A stretch of 13,219 nucleotides of DNA. Origin: JBMNOI01 sp050942995 (lineage in GTDB: Bacteria > Chloroflexota > Anaerolineae > UBA1429). The notes beneath the pieces were generated by a model. That model saw only the letters and a list, made by a program, of their open reading frames with translations, made no database searches and had not been told where the DNA came from. Each line of letters opens with the position of its first letter. The stretch's first letter is position 1. Made by a program: the position numbers and the translations under genes. Of this stretch, positions 1-5,150 are shown piece after piece. The stretch spans positions 1-13,219 of the forward strand of contig JBMNOI010000105.1 of NCBI GenBank assembly GCA_050942995.1, written 5' to 3'.

Positions 1-717
1 CCCCTGGGTGAGGATAAAGGGCTCGGTAAAGATACTAAACATGATGCCGGTGGAGAGGATAAGGACGGTATAGATGCCGGGATAGAGGAGGGGAAGGGTG
101 ACCCGCCAGAAGGTGGTCCAGCCGGTGGAGCCGTCCAGCGCCGCGGCTTCATAGATCTCGTTCGGAATGCCCTGTAACACGGCCAGGAATATCAACGCAT
201 AGTAGCCGGCAAATTTCCAGATGATCATCGCGCTGATAACGGCCGTGGCCAGCCAGGGCGTGCCCAGCCAGTTTGGAGAAGTGCCCAGGGTATTCCGCAG
301 AAACACGTTGATCGGGCTGTTGAACGAGAGCACGCCTCGAACCACCACCGATACGGCCACGCCTGAGGCCAGATAGGGCAGGAAAAAGCCCACCGCAAAG
401 AGCGCTTTGAACCTGGGCAGGTTATGGACGAGCAGAGCCAGCAGAATCGAAAGCAGCATGACGGTAGGCACGATGATGAGCATAAATCGGTACGAAACCA
501 GCGCGGCGTTCCATATGCGGGGGCTGGTCAACGCCTCACGCACATTGGCCAGCCCCACAGGCTGGCGAACCGGGGCAATAAGGTTCCAGTTCTGGAACAC
601 CAGAATGATGCTCCAGATCGCCGGAATGAGGAAAAAGATCAGAGCGAAAAGGAGATAAGGGCCGGCCAGCAGCCAGCCCTGCAATGTTCTCCGTCTACGT
701 TCTGGTGTAGGGGCCAT
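1..717 (-). CDS. Carbohydrate ABC transporter permease, MalF/UgpA-like (CUT1 family), 3' part outside the window
   Basis: An open frame of 239 codons reads from ATG at 717 to the left edge with no stop, so the C-terminus is missing. GGAGG lies 4 nt upstream of the start. The protein begins with an Arg-rich cytoplasmic tail (ERRRR, residues 6-10). Hydrophobic segments lie at about 15-41, 78-98, 106-130, 156-182 and 212-232. The EAA loop of ABC importer permeases, which contacts the ATPase, starts EAAALDGSTGWTTFWRV at residue 190 and continues into TLPLLYPG. Family members are normally about 290-310 aa, so roughly 55-70 residues are lost. It should form a heterodimeric channel with a second permease, expected further left, and receive substrate from the lipoprotein encoded just upstream. 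Family assignment is confident; the transported compound cannot be read from the sequence. Confidence 0.93.
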   Translation of the reverse strand, partial: MAPTPERRRRTLQGWLLAGPYLLFALIFFLIPAIWSIILVFQNWNLIAPVRQPVGLANVREALTSPRIWNAALVSYRFMLIIVPTVMLLSILLALLVHNLPRFKALFAVGFFLPYLASGVAVSVVVRGVLSFNSPINVFLRNTLGTSPNWLGTPWLATAVISAMIIWKFAGYYALIFLAVLQGIPNEIYEAAALDGSTGWTTFWRVTLPLLYPGIYTVLILSTGIMFSIFTEPFILTQG

Positions 718-791
718 AGGTCCTCCGTCTAGCCACAGTGACCGCTCAACGTGTGACAAGCATCTGCCGCGAGATGCCGTATCCGCGACTT

Positions 792-826
792 CCCGGCGAC
801 CGGCGGAGACGATGCCGGTCGCCGGG
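792..826. promoter_or_regulatory. Intercistronic 13-bp perfect hairpin between binding-protein and permease genes
   Basis: Arms CCCGGCGACCGGC (792-804) and GCCGGTCGCCGGG (814-826) are perfectly complementary around a 9-nt loop. The hairpin lies in the 163-nt gap between the solute-binding protein stop (881) and the permease start (717). Neither strand has a T-run after the stem, so it is not a standard intrinsic terminator. In maltose-type operons such stems protect the upstream binding-protein mRNA or attenuate downstream expression. That role here is inference. Confidence 0.7.
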
Positions 827-880
827 TAACGTTCGGACGATTCTCATGCGCCTGAATCGGCTCACCAGAATCGCGGGTCG

Positions 881-2293
881 TTATTGCTGCAAAATCGGCT
901 CGACCGCAGTCCGCCAATCCTGCCAGGCCTGTTCGGGCTCCTTCTGCCCCATGATGACGGGGATCACAGCCTGCTGCCCCAGGATCGCCTGGATCTCGGT
1001 AAATTCGGGGTGATCCATCGGCGGCACGGCCAGAGGCAACTGCTCGGCGTACGCCAGCAACTCGGGGTTTTCTTCAAAGAATGCCCGGAAGGCCTCGTTG
1101 GTGGCCAGATCATCCCGCGCCGGCGGCAGGTTGGTGCGCTCCATCCAGGCCAGATCGTTCTCAGGGTTCGAGTAGACCCACTGGATGAACTCCCATATCG
1201 CCTGCTGCTCTTCTTCCGATGCCTGTGAATAGATAACGATGCCCTTGGCGTCGGCAAAGGTGTTCACTTCCTCGCCGGTATGATCGTCGGGCACCGGCGG
1301 AGGCGTCAGGACAAAGTTCTCATCGAGTTGCAGGTCGGGGTACTGCTCTGCCCAGGCGGAAAAGGTCCACGGGCCGAGCTGTGTGGACAGCGATACACCG
1401 GTTTCGAACGGATCGGTCACCGGCTGAGTCAGTAGCAGGTTCTCCTGAGCCAGTTGCTGAAGCCAGGTAAGCACCTGTACGGCCGCCTCATCGTCGGCGG
1501 TGATCTCGTTCTCTGTAATCAGCGGCTGGCCGTTCGAGGCGGCATAGTAGAGGATGAAAAAGTCGAACCAGCGCTCCCACCAGGTGTCCTCAGCCAGAGC
1601 CTGGCGGGCCCACACGAACTGATTGGGATCATCCTCACGAAGCGTCCGTCCTACCTCGATGATCTCGCTGTAGGTACGCGGCACCTCATTGATCCCCAGT
1701 TCTTGCAGGCGATCGATGCGCCAGCCCCACAGCATGGCGTTGGAGTAGATGGGCAGGATGTAATAGTTGCCGTCGCCAAACTCCCATCCCTCGATGCTCT
1801 GCTCCATGCTACGCGTGGCGAGCAGATCATCCCAGCCATCCAGCTCGTTCAGAGGGATAATGGCCTCGTTACGCGATAGCTCGCCGCCGAACCCGATAAA
1901 GATGTTTTCAGAGGCTGTGGGAGGGTTCCCTCCGGCGATGGCCGCCAGAATGCCGGCCTCCGAGGTGGGCGCCTCGGGCATGGCCCGCACCTGGATTCGC
2001 ACGTTGGGGTTCTCCTCCATGTACTGTTGGGCCATTTCGGCCCAGAAGGCTTCCTGCGGGGGGTTGGGCGCCGACCAAAAGGTTACGCTGACTTCGCCCG
2101 GCGCAAGCGGCTCTTCATCCGCTTCCGGCGTCTCACCCTGTTCAGCAGCAGGTGTCTCATCGGGAGCGGGGGTCTCGGCCGCCGGTGGGGTAGAGTCTGT
2201 GGGTCCGGGCTCGGCCAGTAGCTGGCAGCCCGAAAGCACCACGCTGGTCATGAGAAGGACGCTGAGGATTACGAACCAGATCCTTTTCTGCAT
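881..2293 (-). CDS. Extracellular solute-binding lipoprotein of a carbohydrate ABC transporter (SBP_bac_1 / UgpB-like)
   Basis: The 470-aa protein captures substrate outside the cell and delivers it to the membrane permeases. It starts at ATG 2293 with AGGAGG 7 nt upstream. Residues 1-22 are a lipoprotein signal peptide (KR, hydrophobic core, lipobox L20-S21-G22-C23), so C23 is the predicted lipidated residue. Residues about 27-67 form a low-complexity Pro/Thr/Glu/Ala tether, common in Gram-positive-like and Chloroflexota binding proteins. The folded domain starts near residue 68 (VSVTFWSAPNPP) and shows the family pattern of an early W, a helix with Q-Y-x-x-x-N-P-N-V, and an AIAGGNPPT segment near 115-125. 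Length fits family 1 binding proteins. It is the first gene of the transporter operon. Substrate is unknown; sugar, polyol or glycerol-phosphate-like compounds are all possible. Confidence 0.92.
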   Translation of the reverse strand: MQKRIWFVILSVLLMTSVVLSGCQLLAEPGPTDSTPPAAETPAPDETPAAEQGETPEADEEPLAPGEVSVTFWSAPNPPQEAFWAEMAQQYMEENPNVRIQVRAMPEAPTSEAGILAAIAGGNPPTASENIFIGFGGELSRNEAIIPLNELDGWDDLLATRSMEQSIEGWEFGDGNYYILPIYSNAMLWGWRIDRLQELGINEVPRTYSEIIEVGRTLREDDPNQFVWARQALAEDTWWERWFDFFILYYAASNGQPLITENEITADDEAAVQVLTWLQQLAQENLLLTQPVTDPFETGVSLSTQLGPWTFSAWAEQYPDLQLDENFVLTPPPVPDDHTGEEVNTFADAKGIVIYSQASEEEQQAIWEFIQWVYSNPENDLAWMERTNLPPARDDLATNEAFRAFFEENPELLAYAEQLPLAVPPMDHPEFTEIQAILGQQAVIPVIMGQKEPEQAWQDWRTAVEPILQQ

Positions 2294-2593
2294 GTTTCTT
2301 CCTCCTGTTCTCTTTGAAACGGGGCTACTCTGTACCCCCGGTCATGACGCAGCGGCATCAGATGAGCGATCCGGGGCGTCCCGGAAGATCATCGATCCGG
2401 TGCGATGGAACGAACAGGAGGGCAAGACGAGGCGAGAAGGCAGGTAGTCGTAAGCAGTGTCGGATCTGTAATGATGAACAACAATAAGAGCGCGGTGCGA
2501 GGCAAAACGTGAGAGGTCTTCAATTGGATGATCGGGCGGGCGCCTGCCATCGCTCGGTGTGGTGGGCTGCGTATGACAGGTACATGAGTAACT
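2294..2593 (-). other. Long 5' leader of the transporter operon, no gene seen
   Basis: With a start site predicted about 7 nt after the -10 box, the transporter mRNA would carry a leader of about 300 nt. I see no convincing gene in it. Visible structure is limited: a 5-bp stem CCGGG-GCGT-CCCGG at 2371-2384 and a direct repeat of CGATCCGG at 2367-2374 and 2393-2400. I do not recognise a known riboswitch class. The Shine-Dalgarno AGGAGG sits at 2301-2306. Confidence 0.4.
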
Positions 2594-2599
2594 ACATGC

Positions 2600-2629
2600 A
2601 TTATATCATCAAACAGGTTCTACTGTCAA
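2600..2629 (-). promoter_or_regulatory. Sigma-70-type promoter of the ABC transporter operon
   Basis: On the minus strand a perfect -35 box TTGACA (2629-2624) and a perfect -10 box TATAAT (2605-2600) are separated by 18 bp. It faces the solute-binding protein gene. A shared motif, AGAACCTGTTTGA on the minus strand, occupies the spacer. The match to consensus is seen directly; use in vivo is inferred. Confidence 0.8.
2609..2621 (-). promoter_or_regulatory. Candidate operator copy 1, in the spacer of the transporter promoter
   Basis: Minus-strand AGAACCTGTTTGA matches AGAACCCGGTTGA in the divergent promoter at 2729-2741 at 11 of 13 positions. The core is an imperfect dyad (AACC-T-GTTT). A second weak dyad, CAGGT (2614-2618) with ACCTG (2632-2636), overlaps the -35 box. 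A repressor bound here would block RNA polymerase. The regulator is not in the window. Confidence 0.5.
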
Positions 2630-2721
2630 CGACCTGATTTATGGTATTTTTTCATGCTTTGCACCATACGATGTGTGAGCGGACGGTGCCCCGTGGATAG
2701 AGCGGCCTCTGCACTCTTTGC

Positions 2722-2751
2722 TTGACAGAGAACCCGGTTGAGGGGTAAGTT
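2722..2751 (+). promoter_or_regulatory. Promoter of the SDR-MDR-VOC-E1 operon
   Basis: A perfect -35 box TTGACA (2722-2727) is followed after 18 bp by TAAGTT (2746-2751). TAAGTT is a weak -10 box but keeps the first, second and last consensus bases. The predicted start near 2758 leaves a leader of about 20 nt before the SDR start. A weak -10 would suit a promoter that needs an activator or is tightly controlled. Confidence 0.55.
2729..2741 (+). promoter_or_regulatory. Candidate operator copy 2, in the spacer of the catabolic operon promoter
   Basis: AGAACCCGGTTGA contains the perfect dyad AACC-C-GGTT and sits between the -35 and -10 boxes. It has the same orientation relative to its promoter as copy 1 at 2609-2621, with a 1-nt difference in spacing from the -35 box. 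An AACC/GGTT core with a central dyad would suit a LacI- or GntR-type regulator, but no regulator gene lies in the window. Confidence 0.5.
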
Positions 2752-2778
2752 TAGTCCACGTTCGAGAGGAGCCCTGCG

Positions 2779-3519
2779 ATGAAGATCGACCTATCCGGGA
2801 AGAACGCTCTGATAACCGGTGGCGCCGGCGGCATCGGCCGGGCCTGCGCCGAGCTACTGGCCCGGGCCGGCGCCCGCATCGTAATCGCCGATATCGACGA
2901 GTCCGGCGCGCAAAAGGTCGCCGCCGATCTCGGCGGTGAGGCGGTGCGCTGTGATCTGGCCGATCCCACTGACGTGCAGGCTATGGGCGACGAGGTCCGC
3001 TCTCTTGTGGGCCACGTCGATATCCTGATCAACAACGCCGGTATCATCTCGTACAAGCCGGGCATCGGCTCCATCTCGATCGACGAATGGGATCAGGTGC
3101 TGGATGTCAACCTGCGGGGCGCCTTTCTGGTATGCCGCGAGTTCGTCGAGGGCATGAAGGCCCGTGGCAGCGGCAAGATCGTCAATTTTTCGTCGCTGGC
3201 GGCTCGAGTGGGCGGCATCGAGGCGGGCATGCACTATTCCGTGTCCAAGGCCGGCCTCATCGGTCTGACCCGCACGCTGGCCAAAGAGGTGGGGCCATAT
3301 GGCGTGAACGTCAACGCCATCGCCCCCGGCATCATCACTACCGATCCGGTGGCGCGACAGATTGCAGGGCGTGAGGAATCATACACCGCACAGATCCCCT
3401 TGCGGCGGCTGGGTCGGCCGGAGGATGTGGCCCGTGTGGTGCTCTTTCTCGCCTCTCCTCTTTCAGATTACGTCACCGGCGTGGTGCTGGATATCAACGG
3501 TGGACTGTATCTCGGATAG
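2779..3519 (+). CDS. Short-chain dehydrogenase/reductase (FabG-like SDR)
   Basis: A 246-aa classical SDR, the first gene of the operon, starting at ATG 2779 with GAGGAG 7 nt upstream. The cofactor motif TGGAGGIG is at residues 13-20. D38 at the end of beta-2 suggests NAD(H) rather than NADP(H). NNAG lies at 85-88, the active-site Asn at 111, catalytic Ser at 138/139, and Tyr153 and Lys157 in YSVSK. The PG motif and C-terminal GGLYLG complete the fold. The length is standard. It oxidises or reduces a secondary alcohol/ketone in the cytoplasm. Because it is co-transcribed with a zinc dehydrogenase and an E1 enzyme and lies divergent from a sugar importer, a catabolic sugar, polyol or acetoin/diol dehydrogenase is likelier than fatty acid synthesis. 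The exact substrate is not resolvable. Confidence 0.93.
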   Translation: MKIDLSGKNALITGGAGGIGRACAELLARAGARIVIADIDESGAQKVAADLGGEAVRCDLADPTDVQAMGDEVRSLVGHVDILINNAGIISYKPGIGSISIDEWDQVLDVNLRGAFLVCREFVEGMKARGSGKIVNFSSLAARVGGIEAGMHYSVSKAGLIGLTRTLAKEVGPYGVNVNAIAPGIITTDPVARQIAGREESYTAQIPLRRLGRPEDVARVVLFLASPLSDYVTGVVLDINGGLYLG

Positions 3520-3564
3520 CTCCGAGCACACCATCCGGGGAGCATGAACTCGTACGCATCCCCG
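3511..3564 (+). promoter_or_regulatory. Two hairpins at and after the SDR stop codon
   Basis: Hairpin 1 is CTCGGA (3511-3516), loop TAGC, TCCGAG (3521-3526), a perfect 6-bp stem whose 4-nt loop contains the SDR stop TAG. Hairpin 2 is CGGGGA (3536-3541) with TCCCCG (3559-3564), a 6-bp stem with a 17-nt loop. Neither is followed by a T-run, so read-through into the MDR gene is expected. They may adjust mRNA stability or relative expression; this is inference. Confidence 0.45.
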
Positions 3565-3597
3565 ACCGAAACAGCAGAGAAATAAGGACGGCCCACC

Positions 3598-4641
3598 ATG
3601 AAAGCCCTGGTCAAGCAGGCGCCCGGAACAGGTCACGTCGCCATATGCGATATGCCGCTCCGAGAGCCCGCAGCCGACGAACTGGTGATCCGCGTCAAGT
3701 ATTGCGGCATCTGCGGCACCGATCTCCATATTTATGCCGATGAATTCCCCAATTCGCCCCCGGTGATCATGGGCCACGAGTATTGCGGCACGGTGGTGGC
3801 CGCAGGGGAGGTCGTGGCCGACCGCTGGCGCGTGGGACAGCGCGTGGTGGGCGAACTGCACACCGGGGCATGTGGCCGGTGTGCCCTCTGTCGTGCGGGC
3901 AAGCCCCATATCTGCGATGACAAACTGGCGCTGGGATCGCGCTATCACGGCGCCTTTGCCGAATATCTCACTCTCCCCGCATGGCTGGCCCATCCCCTAC
4001 CCGACGATGTGCCCTGGGAGGTGGCCGGCGCGCTGGAGCCCTACGCCATCACCGCTCACTGTCTGGTCGAGCGGGGTGGGTTGGCCGCGGGACAGAGCGT
4101 CCTCATCACCGGCGCGGCGACGATGGGCCTCATGGCCACCATCTGGGCCTCTCGCCTGGGCGCCGGGCCTATCATCGTTGCCGGCACCGATATCGATGTG
4201 CCCCTGCGCCTGCCCCTGGCCCGCGAGTTGGGCGCCGCACAGACGGTGAACGTACAGCGCGAGGATCTGGCGCAGATCATACACAACACAGTCGGCGATG
4301 CCGGTGTGGATGTGTGGATCGAGTGCTCCGGCTCGCCTGCGGCCATCGCCCCGGGCCTGGAGCGGGTGAAAAAGACCGGTCGCGTCATCCTGATCGGCCT
4401 GGTGGGGCCCGAGACGATCCCCTTCCCTTGGAACACCCTGCTCTACAAAGAACTGGACCTGATAGGCTGCTTCAGCTCGCCTCCGTCGAGCTGGGACAAG
4501 GCGCTGGCCACGGCGGCGGACGAGAGCGACCGGCTGCGTCGGCTGGTTACCGACATTATTCCGCTGGAAGAGTGGGAGGCGGCGTTCGCCCGCATGCGTC
4601 GTGGCGAGGGCATCAAGATCCTGGTGGATATGGAGACCTAG
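3598..4641 (+). CDS. Zinc-dependent medium-chain alcohol/polyol dehydrogenase (sorbitol/threonine dehydrogenase-like MDR)
   Basis: A 347-aa NAD(P)-dependent dehydrogenase with ATG at 3598 and AAGGA 9 nt upstream. The N-terminal GroES-like domain carries the catalytic zinc ligands C39 (CGICGTD), H60-E61 (GHE) and E147 (GALEP). The structural zinc site has four cysteines, C92, C95, C98 and C106 (ACGRCALC). The Rossmann domain begins near 166. Its nucleotide loop is G172-A-A174-T-M-G177, so the middle glycine of GxGxxG is alanine, a tolerated but notable change. The C-terminal half (YKELDLIG, then a region of R-rich helices ending ILVDMET) is typical. The structural-zinc set favours the threonine/sorbitol/alditol dehydrogenase group. 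It probably acts on the same pathway as the SDR upstream. Substrate is unknown. Confidence 0.92.
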   Translation: MKALVKQAPGTGHVAICDMPLREPAADELVIRVKYCGICGTDLHIYADEFPNSPPVIMGHEYCGTVVAAGEVVADRWRVGQRVVGELHTGACGRCALCRAGKPHICDDKLALGSRYHGAFAEYLTLPAWLAHPLPDDVPWEVAGALEPYAITAHCLVERGGLAAGQSVLITGAATMGLMATIWASRLGAGPIIVAGTDIDVPLRLPLARELGAAQTVNVQREDLAQIIHNTVGDAGVDVWIECSGSPAAIAPGLERVKKTGRVILIGLVGPETIPFPWNTLLYKELDLIGCFSSPPSSWDKALATAADESDRLRRLVTDIIPLEEWEAAFARMRRGEGIKILVDMET

Positions 4642-5079
4642 ATGTTCCTGCGCATGGATCATGTGGCGCTGAGCGTACGCGATATGGAGCGGGCCATCGC
4701 CTTTTACCGCGATGTCATCGGCATGGAGAAGGTGTTCGACCGAGAGTTCGACAAGCCCATGGCCCGACTCATCGGTATCGAGGGCACGCGAGTGCGCATC
4801 GTCCATATGCGCATGGGCGACGCCATAGTCGAGCTGTTCGACTATCATTACCCGCCCGGGCGAGAGCCGCGACCCGACGCCCGGCAGAGCGATTACGGCC
4901 TCACCCACATCGGGTTTCGGGTAGAGGATTTCTGGGCCACCCATCGACGTCTGAAGGAACAGGGCGTACGCTTTTTAGGCGAGCCGGTCGAGATTCGCCC
5001 CGGCGTATTCGTCGCCTACTTTTACGGCGCAGAGTATGAGGTGTGCGAAATGCGCGAGATTCTCCCCTCATCATCATAA
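4642..5079 (+). CDS. VOC-superfamily metalloprotein (glyoxalase / methylmalonyl-CoA epimerase-like)
   Basis: A 145-aa protein whose ATG directly follows the TAG of the MDR gene with no gap. GGAG lies 6 nt upstream, inside the preceding gene, so the two are probably translationally coupled. The sequence shows two betaalphabetabetabeta units. Likely metal ligands are H7 (MDHVALSV), E64 (IVELFDY), H89 (LTHIGFRV) and E136 (VCEM). The helix with AIAFYRDVIGM is the usual VOC helix 1. VOC enzymes isomerise, epimerise or cleave through an enediolate, often on 2-oxo-aldehydes, CoA thioesters or ring-cleavage substrates. Between a dehydrogenase and a thiamine enzyme it may epimerise or tautomerise a 2-hydroxycarbonyl intermediate. 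The family is clear; the reaction is not. Confidence 0.88.
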   Translation: MFLRMDHVALSVRDMERAIAFYRDVIGMEKVFDREFDKPMARLIGIEGTRVRIVHMRMGDAIVELFDYHYPPGREPRPDARQSDYGLTHIGFRVEDFWATHRRLKEQGVRFLGEPVEIRPGVFVAYFYGAEYEVCEMREILPSSS

Positions 5080-5101
5080 GGGGCGGGAGACACGCGTTTC
5101 G

Positions 5102-5121
5102 GACAGGCCCCGGGGGTTGTC
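5102..5121 (+). promoter_or_regulatory. Imperfect intercistronic hairpin before the E1 gene
   Basis: GACAG and TTGTC pair (one G-T), followed by one G-G mismatch and two C-G pairs around a CCGG loop. It lies in the 71-nt gap between the VOC stop and the E1 start and leaves the E1 Shine-Dalgarno (GGAG, 5142-5145) free. Role unknown. Confidence 0.3.
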
Positions 5122-5150
5122 ATTCGCACAGATCACAGGATGGAGATTCG

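Noticed and set aside
2389..2601. 70-codon minus-strand frame in the transporter leader
   Set aside because: Its start lies within the -10 box, upstream of the predicted transcript start, it has no ribosome site, and composition is unconvincing.
2640..2668. Inverted repeat TATGGT-17-ACCATA in the divergent promoter region
   Set aside because: Six-bp arms with a long spacer are expected by chance in AT-rich DNA, and it is not repeated elsewhere.
3997..4944. 315-codon minus-strand frame
   Set aside because: Antisense to the MDR and VOC genes; His/Gly-rich composition typical of antisense frames in GC-rich DNA.
3981..5039. 352-codon plus-strand frame across the MDR and VOC genes
   Set aside because: It is a +1 shadow of two well-supported genes, is Arg/Gly/His-rich, lacks any domain pattern and would span an operon junction.
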